Positions 9,691 through 20,700 of a stretch of 64,000 nucleotides of DNA are shown in pieces; the stretch's first letter is position 1, and each line of letters opens with the position of its first letter. The position numbers and the translations under genes were made by a program. The notes beneath the pieces are model-generated. The model was not told the origin of the DNA, ran no database searches, and saw only the letters and a program-made list of their open reading frames with translations. The stretch comes from Anastrepha obliqua (taxonomy: Eukaryota; Arthropoda; Insecta; Diptera; Tephritidae). The stretch is from positions 80,912,001-80,976,000 of the forward strand of contig NC_072895.1 of the NCBI RefSeq assembly GCF_027943255.1, written 5' to 3'.

Positions 9691-10976
9691 TACGAGGGCG
9701 GATCAATAAGTCCGTGAATTTTGGAATAAAACATAGACTTTTTGATAAATAAATTATTTTATTTTTCAACGTAGTCTCCTTTGAGTTCTATACACTTTGT
9801 CCAACGCTTCTCCAATTTTTTTATCCCTTCCAAAAAATATGATTTATCGAGGTCCTCAAAATAGGCCTTTGTTTGCGAGATCACATCATCATTGGAGTCA
9901 AATCTTTTTTCGACCAAGCCATTTCTTCAGGTAGTCACTCGGAGCCAAATCTGGAAAATAAGGCGGATGAGGGAGCAATTCATAGCCCAATTCATGGATT
10001 TTTGCCATGGCAACTGCACAAGTGTGCACCCTTGCATTGTCTTGGTGAAAAAGAACTTTTTTCTTGGTCAAATGAGGTCGGTTTTTTTTCAAAACGTTAT
10101 TGAATCGGTCCAATAAGTTTTCATAATATTCCCCATTGATTGTTTTTCCCTTCTGAAGGTAATCAATGTGGATTATCCCGCGAGCATCCCAAAAAACAGT
10201 CGCCATAACTTTATTGGCTGACAAACCCACCTTGGCCTTCTTTGGCGCCGATTCACCCTTAGAAACCCACTGCTTCGACTATTGTTTGGTCTCTGGTGTG
10301 TGGTGATGGATCCTTGTTTCGTACTGGGTTGCAAAACAGTGCAAAAACTCCTCCATATTGCGATTAAACAACGCCAAACCTTCCTGTGAAGTTGTTACAC
10401 GTTTGCGTTTGTGGTCGACTGTGAGCAAACGCGGCACCCATCTTGCGGAAAGCTTACTCATGCTCTGGTGATCATTCAAAATTGAAACCACTGAACCATG
10501 CGAGATCCCTACGGTTTTTACAATCTCTCGCACTTTCAATCTTCGGTCGGACATCACCATATCGTGAATTTTTTCGATGGTTTCGGGTGTAGAGACCTCA
10601 ACTGGGCGTCCACGACATTCGGCATCTTCAGTGCTTGTACGGCCTCAACGAAATTCAGTAAACCACTTTTTTACCATTGAAATCGATGGTGCAGAGTCCC
10701 TATAGTATTTATCAAGCTTAACTTTGGTCTCGGTAATGGTTTTTTTTCGCAAAAAATAATGCTTAATAAGCACGCGAAATTCAGTTTTTTTCATTTTCTC
10801 CTCAAATTACTGGGTAGTCTGATAAAGGAAGCTGTAAAACACAAACTAACTGACGCAGCACGTTCAAATTTTGGCAGGAGTCAACTGACAGATGCCTGTT
10901 GACAGGAGCAGTATTTCTTTTTCAGTAAAGAGGTCAGAAATACAAAAAGTCACGGACTTATTGACCCGCCCTCGTA
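9691..10976 (-). mobile_element. Mariner element, inactive, nested insertion
   Basis: Both ends carry the inverted repeat CGAGGGCGGRTCAATAAGTC with TA on each side (9691-9692 and 10975-10976). The transposase reads on the minus strand. It is inserted inside the older inverted-repeat element at 9499-11272, giving a relative age: this mariner is the younger of the two. Confidence 0.9.
9759..10794 (-). pseudogene. Mariner transposase pseudogene
   Basis: Reads from an ATG at 10794 (MKKTEFRVLIKHYF) to a stop near 9759 and aligns throughout with mariner transposase, but is broken. There is an in-frame TGA after WFTEFR near 10646. The first catalytic block reads TQYETRIHH where relatives have VDETW, so the first Asp has become Tyr and the Trp Arg. 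A TAG at about 10279 follows PETKQ. After APSDY the FLF-type residues are deleted and the frame shifts. The second and third motifs, FHQDNARVH and PDLAPSDY, are intact in 9898-10230. The D-to-Y change alone would abolish catalysis. Confidence 0.9.
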
Positions 10977-11272
10977 CATTGCAATAAATCGATTGTCAAG
11001 CGCGCTGTGAAGCACGTCGTGCCCTTTGGTTGGAACCAAATAACGTCGATGTTTAGCTGAATAATTTTTGGAATAAAAATTTTAGTCAACATGGCTCGAT
11101 AGCTCTAGCTATTCACCGTAACGGCAGCTCCTACCTCCATTTCGAAAGAACTAAGGACCAATGATGCCGCCAGCGCATGACCTTTGCAAACAGATTTATT
11201 TTTTTGTTGCCAGCTGCCAAACCATAGTAATCGATATCTATAGTTCTCATGTAAATAAAAAAACACCCGATA

Positions 11273-12639
11273 TATGTAGTACCATTTCATATGAAAATAC
11301 ATAAACACAAGCAATTGTATCAAAATATATTCTGAATATTTAATTCTACGTAAAGCTCGAAATGTAATGGGATGAAGTTAAAAAGGTGGAAAAGGTCATT
11401 ATACTGGTGCACATTCATAAGTATTCTGTTCCAAGGAAGCACATGAAATAACTGAATTACGAATTTTAAGCAATTTACATCATAAAACTCAATTCCGAGT
11501 AAGAATTAGTAATAATATCACTAATGTACTATAAAAAGAAAAAGTCGAATTTCAAAAAACACAAAGAGAATAAATCCCATTAACAAAACTGCGCAACGAA
11601 TTTCTAACTTTTGATTTTGTCTTAGGTCCCATTTTGGGATTATTTTTGCTTGATATACTTTAGATATAATAATAATAAATAAATACAAGTTTTCTATCCG
11701 ATGTTAATTCCCATATAAGTCAAGCACGAAATCAAAATTTCCTTACAAACTTCGACATTTACTGATGTCCATCTTACTTGGTAATGCTTTTCTTCGCTAA
11801 AGATGCTGGCCCAATATAGGCTGGCTTTGCTGCTGTACTTGTTTTACTTGGCTTTGAAAACTTTTATGGCCAAATGGACGCTTCGAACGCTGTCATAACA
11901 ATCAGACGATTCGTAAAAGGAAAACGGAAACAGAGATTTTAACAATACTACGAATTTTCCTTTAATAGTAAAAATGTGCAAGGCAAAACTTTAAAGTACA
12001 TACAGACAACAGAAATCTACATTTTTACTGTTATGGTTGATCTCAGTGGTTTTGAACCTCTTCCGATTTTTATATATTTGATAAGGTTAGAATTTATTTA
12101 GGCCTTTCCAGTGTCGCTAACCTGTATTTTCAAGACTTTCAATCCATTTTGGTTTTCGCGTTATCACCCGCCTACCTGCTAAAGTGCGTATACACGAATA
12201 ATATCGCAACTAGCGCTCCGGCCGATTCCAAGTTCTTTACTGCTACTCCAACTATGGAGTATGAAAATTTGATATACAGCGGCAACCGATTCGACCAAGA
12301 GTTCGTTTAATTTTTTGTAAAATCTCCCTGAATTGCATGAGACAGAAATAGCAATCGACGGAAAGATTCTTTGGCTCAATCAATACGGTAGAATCAATTT
12401 TGTTTTATTTGCGGAGAGTATAAATGTGACACCGTTCGTAATTGAGGCTTACAAAAATTACTTTGGTCACCTGATGGAAATGAAAAATTAGCCTTGGTAT
12501 CCTCAACAGGCATGCAAAATATGCCTTGAGTCTCTATTTGAGTACGAAACTGCTATGGTCTAGAAGGAACTTGTGAGCCACCGCGACGACGTTAACCGGA
12601 AAAATCGAGCCAAATGGGAATATCCTTGCATACGGTCGG
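11273..12639. other. No gene recognised
   Basis: AT-rich sequence. The stretch 12540-12640 (CGCGACGACG and neighbours) is less AT-rich and leads into the decayed frame at 12640, so it may belong to the same relic. I cannot read a continuous protein from it. Confidence 0.4.
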
Positions 12640-13420
12640 TATATAGACGTGTTTAGGGCCCTAGGATATCAACTTTTTTCACAAGAGGAGCCTATGTATT
12701 TGAAGGCGAAAACTGATTGTAGGGTTAGTGACTTTCAATGTGACCTGGAAACGCCGAGACCATTTAGCCAAGATAATTTAAACGAGCTTTTCAGAAGTTT
12801 GGGTCTATCAAAGTCTACTTCTGAACTTTTGGCTTCTAGGCTAAAAGAAAGAAACTTAGTAACAAAGGAAACTAAATTTTCTTATTACTGCACAAGAGAA
12901 TAAAATCTTCTGAAATATTTTGCTGAAGAAGATGACTTTTTGATTTTGTAAAGATATACCTGGTTTAATGGCTACAATGGGATTACAAAATAACGTTTCT
13001 AATGAGTAGCGTTTATTCATAGACTCATCAAAACGGAGTCTAAAATGCGTTCTGTTCCACAATCGTGGGTCGTTTCCTATTGAACATTCTACTCAAAAAA
13101 ATAATGTACAACTCTTGTCCTTAGACAAAATTAAATATGTGGAATATAACTGGTTTATAGGTATGTGTCGATTTAAAAATGGTAAACTTCCTTCTAGGCC
13201 AAAAAGTGGTTACTCAAAGTATCCCTGTTCTCTTTGCTTGTGGGACAGTGGAGCTAAAACACAACATTGAATTAAAAAATATTGGCTTACTCGGGAAAAG
13301 CTTGTTCTCGGTCAACAGAACGTGATAAACCCACTTCTAGTATCAAAGGTTCGTACAATTTTACCCCCGTTACACATAAAGCTAGGGCTTATAAAACAAT
13401 TTGTGTCTTGGCAAAAACGA
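12640..13420 (+). pseudogene. Decayed coding-like sequence of an unnamed arthropod family
   Basis: The open part (12649-12903) ends in SLGLSKSTSELLASRLKERN and a SYYCTRE-type segment. Changing frame, I can follow LKYFAEEDDFLI, GLMATMG, WRLFIDSSKRSLK, YPCSLCLWDSGAKTQH and finally ILPPLHIKLGLIKQFV near 13385. This order (DSSK, then a CxLCLWDSRA zinc-like motif, then LPPLHIKLG) matches a multi-copy uncharacterised protein family I recall from arthropods and cnidarians, probably mobile-element derived. At least three frameshifts and several stops are present. I cannot name a function. Confidence 0.6.
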
Positions 13421-14546
13421 CTTATGTGTCATATTTTTTTAACAAGAGCTGATACTGAAATTGCAGTTACAGATTTGAAATCTTCATAAAAAATTGGACT
13501 AAGATCATGTGTCATAACCCAATCATCAGACATGCTGTTGTGCAGTGTAATAATTCAAACTCTAATAACACAGTGTGACAATTTTCAGGTCATCGGCTCG
13601 GGCCGAACCAAACCAATTGCAAATGAAAGTACTCATGTGGAATAGTAAAGCCCCATCTGGGTTTTGGTCTACCGGGTCACAATTTTTTACTGTGTATTAA
13701 AGTTTCGCAATATTGATCAAATGTCATATTAAATAATATGGTAAATCCAGTACAAATATTGATTTTTCATAAAATTCGTTTTAGAAGACTTTTATTAAAA
13801 TTCAATGATAATTTTTTTGTTGAACATTTTAACTCGTTGAATCCCACCGTTATGTGACTATTTAACTCATTTTTTCATAAATTGTTCAAAATTCCTCTTA
13901 AACTGGATATTAAAGGGTGGTATGTTCTACAAAAAGATTCCTTGGAAAATTTCACTAGGGGTTGTCAAAGACATTGTTGCTGTCGCACAGTGTAATAATT
14001 CAAATTCCAACGGTAGAAATAATTTTAGAAAACTTTGCTGAAATTTATTTTTTTTTATGCGACTAAATGGCTTAATTTCATCTATAGTGATATGGATTTA
14101 ATGCATTTTCATATAAAAAAGTTTTTCTTTTTGTCTTATTATTCATTTTTCGTAGAACAGTGAGGGAATTTCATACAAACCCCGACCCCCTCGAAAACAA
14201 ATCCTCGTTGCGCGCCTGTTTGTATTAATAATAAAATATGTATAAAAAACGAGATTCAACGGTGTGAAGCGAGGTATATTCGATGATTAAATATAACACA
14301 AAATAAATCGACAACCTTAGTAACCAAGTGCAGTATAAAAGTATGTAGGAAGTTTTGTCTGCATGAATTCAGTGAACGACGCCGCGCGGCGCCAAACTCA
14401 GCTGCACCAACTCATTTTTCCTATTTTATTTTCTTACCAATATTCACATTTTTTTATAATCCTTTTTCCTATTTTATTTTCTTACCTATATTCGCATTTT
14501 TTTTATAATCCTTTTTCTATCAACTTTAATTGCGTTTATTTCACAG
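13421..14546. other. No gene; short direct repeat of CAGTGTAATAATTCAAA
   Basis: The 18-bp word CAGTGTAATAATTCAAAY occurs at about 13546 and 13987 in direct orientation about 440 bp apart, and may mark termini of a small element. At 14420-14520 the phrase CCTATTTTATTTTCTTACC occurs twice about 60 bp apart, just before the receptor exon, giving a pyrimidine-rich tract upstream of its splice acceptor. Confidence 0.45.
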
Positions 14547-14773
14547 TTATATTCTCTCCCTGGCGATTGCTGACATTCTACTCATTGTCACCACGGTGCC
14601 ACTGACCTCTACAGTCTATACGGTGGACTCATGGCCTTGGGGCAGCTTCCTGTGTACGCTGTCTGAATTTATTAAAGACGTATCGATTGGCGTTTCTGTT
14701 TTCACACTTACTGCGCTGTCTGGCGATCGGTACTTTGCTATAGTGGACCCACTAAGGAAATTTCATGCACACG
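14547..14773 (+). CDS. CCHa1-R exon: TM2, first extracellular loop, TM3, DRY motif
   Basis: Acceptor TTTATTTCACAG ends at 14546. The exon opens with T, the third base of a Thr codon split with the upstream exon, then reads YILSLAIADILLIVTT (TM2). The loop SWPWGSFLCTLSEF supplies the conserved disulfide Cys at the top of TM3. TM3 ends in GDRYFAIVDPLRKFHAH, the G-protein-coupling DRY region. It ends CACG followed by GTGAGT at 14774. Confidence 0.95.
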
Positions 14774-17700
14774 GTGAGTGGAATACACTTACAATTTCAC
14801 TTCCATTATCTCACCTCTTGCAACGAGAATATACAACATGGCATACATGCAAAGATATATGTACAAATATGTGTACGGTTGCAAAGTGGGGTCGAAAATG
14901 CCAACATAAATAAAATCACATCTCTCTCCATTGCAGGTGGCGGCAAACGTGCCACACGTATGACCATCGCCATTGCTGTGTTCATTTGGTTCTTGGCCAT
15001 TATCTGTGCTATACCTGCGCTCTTAGGCACCAATGTTAAGGTAAACAAGTTGTTCTGGTCTACTAGACTGCTGCTGGCACAAATACATCTTTGCATACGT
15101 ACAGACATATACATAAATACACACATCCATACATACATACACACATATTACAAAGAAAAAAACAAAAAATAATTCCATTCTTTCTTTCCTTCCGTAAAAG
15201 CAGAAACTCGAAATCAATAGCAGCAAATCGTTCTCGGTGTGCTACCCCTTCCCCGAGGAGTGGGGCGTGCAGTATGCAAAAATTATGGTGATGATGCGCT
15301 TCTTGGTCTACTATGCTATCCCCTTAAGCATAATCGCTGCTTTTTATGTGCTAATCGCGCGGCATTTGGTGTACGCAGCAAGTGTGCCCGGCGAGATGCA
15401 GGGAGCGGTGCGACAGGTAAGTCGGAAATTACAACGTCACTTCACACTCAAGTGCTCTTCCCAAGAGTCGCACCCACACTCACTTAGAAGTTTGTAATTT
15501 TGTAACAGATCAAGCTCGTGCTTCACAGTCAGCCAACTGTAGGTGGGTAACTCGGTCAAGTGGCATCATTAATCATGAGCCGTGAATGGTATGCGATACT
15601 TGCACTGACAGATTGTGTTATAAAAAGTTGTAAGACAAGCCGCAGGTTTCCTCTCACTCTAACAAATTCGAATTTGTAGGTGTAAGAAATTACATAATTC
15701 CCACTTTTTTGTTTGTAGAAATTTAGAGGCGCCAATGATTAATTCATTCAAGAAATTACAAGTCAATCGTTAAAAATGGAGGGTCACGTTTCTCTCATAC
15801 ACACAAACGCCAAAACTCATTCTGTACTAACTAACCAACCCACGATGTAAAAGGTGGGTTTATGCAAATAAATTAGCAAAGTATTTCAAAACAGCGAAGA
15901 CCCGAAATGCCACTGTTGACCCTTATCATGTTTTTCTTTTGGCTGTGGACTGAAAATTCCTCCACTCAGGCTCTTATACTAATTTAGGAATAGCCAGTTA
16001 GCTCAACAAATTTTGCAAAAAGGCTAATTTGTGTGCGTTTAAAGAGAGGAAGAATACGTTAAACTTTGTTGCTCATTTAAGAATTTCAAAATAAAGGGTA
16101 TTTTTTAGACAATTTAAGTAACGATTTAAATAGAACTTTAACGATTTAACGATTTTAACGATTTAAATAGAACTACATTCATATAAATAGAAGCTTTTGA
16201 CATTTCTGATCAATATCATCTGGCAAATTGCACAGCGTTTGAGTACTCCATTAACTAAGCGGAAAATGTATCAACACAGATATCCAGTAGATATAATTGA
16301 ACTAATAAAAGAAAAAAAAATCAGAAAAAGATGGCAGACCATCAGGTCCCCATCTCTTAAAACTGAATTAAACAGGTTGACCAAAGTGGTGCAATGCAAG
16401 ATGCAAGAGCACCAAAATAAAACATTAAATACAAAACTGCAGAACTTAGCTGCGCAGAAAATTTCGGATTCCTCACTTTAGAAAACTATGGCTTGCATAA
16501 AACGGCCAGTCTTGGGCATTCCCCAAATCAAACATCTTAATGGTAATCAAGTATGGTAAAAAGCGATCTGGATAAGGCCACTTTGAAAATATATTTGAAA
16601 AGGATTGAAAAGGAAAGCTGTTTCTTGTCTCCTCACTCTGTCTAAGAATCTCTTCAAATTTTAAATTGTGCTATTAATGATGGTGCCAAGGAAATTTCAA
16701 AATTAAAATTAAAGACAAGTCCAGGGCAAAACTTGATCACAGCCGGTCTGCTAAAAAATGTATCACCTAAAGCATTATAATAAAACTAATTTTAATAATG
16801 AATGCATGCTTGAAATTCAAATTTATACCAATGCACTGGAAGATTTCTGACATTAAAATGATTCCAAAGCCGGGAAAAAACCTCAATGAGGTCACATTCT
16901 ACCGCCCAATAGCATTACTTTCAGTAATCGGAAAGCTGTTTGAAAAATTATTTTCCAAACGCCTAAAGCAAATAGTAGAATAGAAACATTTAATACCCTC
17001 TCACTAATTGGGTTTTCGAGAGAAACATTCCACGATCGATCAAATACATCGCTACGTATACACCATTGAAGAAGCTATAGAAAACAACCAAGTTTGTTCA
17101 ACTATATTTCTTGATGTAATTTTAAAGCCAGTATGGACATACGGCGTTCAATTGTGGGGATGTACAGCTGCTTCAAACATCGAAACCATTCAACGACAAC
17201 AAAATAAGATGCTCAGAGGCATGGTCAATGCTCCTGGGTATGTAAGGAATACCGATCTGCACAACCATCTGTCGGTGGAGAAGTTTGTCAACATTATATA
17301 TATCTTTACTACAAAACATGAAAAAAGGCTGGAAGAGCACATAAGCCCGTAAACTTCAGCACTTAGAGAAGCCATGTATACAAGAAGACTACGAATAACC
17401 AAGCTTCGGGACTTAGTGGCCAACGCGTCGTTAGTTATTTTGTACAGTTTTAATTGTTTTTGTATGTTTTAAATTAGTTATATCGAAAAATATTACTTGT
17501 TAGCTTTGCTAAGCTATTTTTTGTTATGTTTCACTAAAAAAAACCAAATCTGGCAAATTGCACAACTTTTACGAACTGCGAAATGTATTTCTAAAATCAA
17601 TTTTTAGGCAAACATTTTCACAGAGCACTCTGCCCAGTTTACATGGACACTTTTGACGCAGTGATTTTGTGACTAAGCAGTCACAACACATTTATAGAGA

Positions 17701-20700
17701 CAGTAATTCTTGGGTGATTCACAGGTGGAAAATGCAATGTCTCGCGTGATTTGCATACCGAAGACTCATTTAGTTCTTATTTTTCGAAACTCGAAGGCAC
17801 TACAAACAAATGATTTGCGATAGGTAATATCACTCGCCAGTACTTAATATGGATAAGTTCGTGCGGTTTTACAACAGATGGCGTAACTTGATTATTATTC
17901 CATCGATCCACATTTCCAAACATTCATTGGAGAGCTACTGTCGTAAGGCACAAACGTCAGTATAAGTTTTTTATTTGAAGCGTAAACAACAATATTTTTA
18001 CCACACTTGAAAATGTCGAATTTCGTGCCAAATAATGTGTTTTTGCGGGGAATTCTTTAATATGAAGAAAAAAGCAGCCGAAAGTCATCGTATCTTGGTG
18101 GAAGTTTATGGTGAGCATGCTCTAGCTGAGCGAACGTGCCAGAAGTGGTTTGCACGCTTTAAAAGTGGTGATTTTGGCCGCGCCGCCAAGGTTCATGGAT
18201 ACCGAATTGGAGGAATTGCTCGATCAAGATCCGGCTCAAACGCAAGAAGAGGTTGCAAAAACTTTGGGAGTTGATCAATCAACCATTTCCAAACGTTTAA
18301 AAGCCATGGGAATGATCCGAAATTCAAATTTCGAAAAAAACCGCACGAACTTATTCATAGACCTATTATAAGGAAGAAGTTTTGGTGAAAGAATCATTTC
18401 TAGTAATATATTTGCAAATCGGGTACCTGGTTCATATGATTTAATTTCATGACATTGAAGTTAGCGGTGTCACGTTACTAGTCTGTATTAATAAACCCGC
18501 TACTATTAAGTCCAAGGCATATACTGGCAAAGTTGACTCAAATTTAGACCAAATAAGTGGTTTTTACAACTCACTATTGAGGAAGCCAAATGCTTGCTGA
18601 TGAATTCAAAATACGGGCTCTCCTTGATTTTCATTTATAGGGCGATTCTATGTCAAGTGATCCAAGTATTTTGGACATGTCGTTAATTTTTATGAAATCG
18701 TTTTATTTGTAGGCTTGAGTATATTAATTAGTAAACTGAAACGAATTCAAAGAAATCTAATAACTTTAAGATTTATTCAAGGTTGAGAATTTTGGAGTTT
18801 TTTAAACTGAAATATATGCGGATCAAGAAAATTGTTAGTATGTATATTAGGATGAAATATACTTTTTTGGTTAAAGGTTTTATTTCTTGTTTAAAACTTG
18901 TGGAAAAAAACGGGAAACATTTAGTATAATGTAACAGTCCGAAAAAAAAGTTTTAAAGGGGGGTAGAGGGTTATAGTTAAGTAATTTAATGATAAAGTTG
19001 TTAATTTAGCGAAAAGTTGTGGTTGCCATTACACCTGAAACAAAAACGAAGTTCGTATGCAGAGATATTCAGCGGATGGTTGATTGTAAATCTGCAGTAT
19101 TTTTGATGTAATTTAAAATTGAGAAACATTTTTGAAAATATAAACATACAAAAAAGTGTTGCAGGAAGAAATTCGGAATAAAAATAATGCGGTTTTCTGG
19201 ATTATATTATGCACGTATTTAACTCATCGAAACTTAAAAACAATGATATTAAAGGTATCGCAAAAAATAATAAAGTAATTAAAAATCAAAAATTACGGTT
19301 TATAAGTATAGGTATTGTATTGCTTCGATCAGTCTTACCCGGAGAGTCCGCATGCTTTTTATAAACAGATTTCTCCACAAAGGTCGATTATCATGTCTGC
19401 AGAACAAATAGGGTAGTTGTAGTTGTCTTTATTAAAAAACTCGTTTCCTTTCAAAAAAATAACCCTCATCAGCTCAACTCCGGCTACGCAATTCACAGTA
19501 TATTTGGGTAGAAATCCTTTCCGCGTTAAAACCATTGAACCCAAAATTAAAACGTCATATGCGTGCGTGTAGTAAGGAGGCACCATCATTAACACTGAAC
19601 TGAAATACTTCATTTTTGTTCATATTTTTATTTTCATTTGCAGGTATCCGGCAACACTATACTGTTGTCATCCCAATGCATTTTTTTCGTGTTTATAATT
19701 GTAAAGCGATTATATGGGTAAATGCATTTCCATTTAATTTTATTAAAATAATTCGAATACAAGTATAAAAATAGGTTAGAACACGCATGTGAGTGTATAA
19801 TTAGTGAAGTGTGGAAAAATATATATTGTAATGTGCCAACTATAATGAAGCTCCCGAGGGCACTTTGAAAGCAACTAATTACCAAACTATTATTTCCCGA
19901 ATAATTGGGAGTTATAAATATTGTTCCTGAACCACTCCCTAACATCTCCACCAAGTTTCATTAATTAAGACATTATAGTTTGCCTGAAATTGCCAATGTT
20001 AGATTATAGCAAACCCCAACCGGAAAAACTTTTTGTGCCGTTTTTTGAAAAACACCCTGATCCGTAACCCTAGTGGCGATGCTTCTATCGATTTTCAAAC
20101 GGATTTTTTACTGGTTCGCGATACATATATTACATATTTGAATACAATAATAACTAAAAAGTCATGGGAATCTCATAAGCCGATATCTACAGCAGCGCAA
20201 CTTAATATTAATTATATTTTTAATCGTGGCAGTAAAAATAATATAGGAATCCTACTATGAAACTTTCAGGGACTACGGAGCACAATCTTAGCTACAAGCA
20301 AGGCGAATTGAGTAATGAAGATGGTGTCTTCCCAAAAGTGTGACGTCAGGCTCCTTAACAATAGATAGCAAAAGAAACAAAACAAACAAAAAAAGGAGAC
20401 ATTAATGTTTGTGAAAATTCAGTGAATAGCTTGATAATACTGTGATTCGTGAAATTTAAACTAAACAAACTAATGAAAACGAAATGTCGCGTGTTAAGTT
20501 GTGAAATCACAAATGAATATAAAACCTCCAAATGCATTTTTTGTTTTTTTGCGTTTGCAAGGATATGTGTGTGTGTATAATTTGTTGTACCTGGTAGTTT
20601 CTATAGCTTTCGCCTACTCTTTCTCTTCACACACTTTGGTTACATAAATAGCGACCATTGTACGAGTATCTGATGTGAAAATCCCTAAACACTTCGCTGT

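Larger units (their letters stand above)
9499..11272. mobile_element. Inverted-repeat element (ATCGGGTGTTTTTT family), copy 1, split by a mariner
   Basis: The left end TATCAGGTGTTTTTTTA (9499-9515) and the right end TAAATAAAAAAACACCCGATA (to 11272) are inverted repeats. Two segments, 9499-9690 and 10977-11272, match the segments at 33397 and 39232. Shared words are the end-proximal AACTTAAAATGAT type and, internally, GATGTTTAGCTGA, CATTTCGAAAGAA and AGGACC. The mariner at 9691-10976 interrupts it, so without the insert it is about 490 bp. I associate this end with a widespread insect Tc1/IS630-like family, from memory only. Confidence 0.7.

Noticed and set aside
1..14546. TM1 exon of CCHa1-R
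   Set aside because: I looked for a GNG-type TM1 coding stretch with a donor matching the Thr codon split at 14547 and found none; it probably lies outside the window.
14363..14605. 80-codon frame starting before the TM2 exon
   Set aside because: It reads the pyrimidine tract of the intron and the exon in the wrong frame.
18950..19010. Possible fourth TTAA MITE start (AAAGGGGGGTAGAGGG)
   Set aside because: No TTAA border and no inverted partner found within 800 bp.
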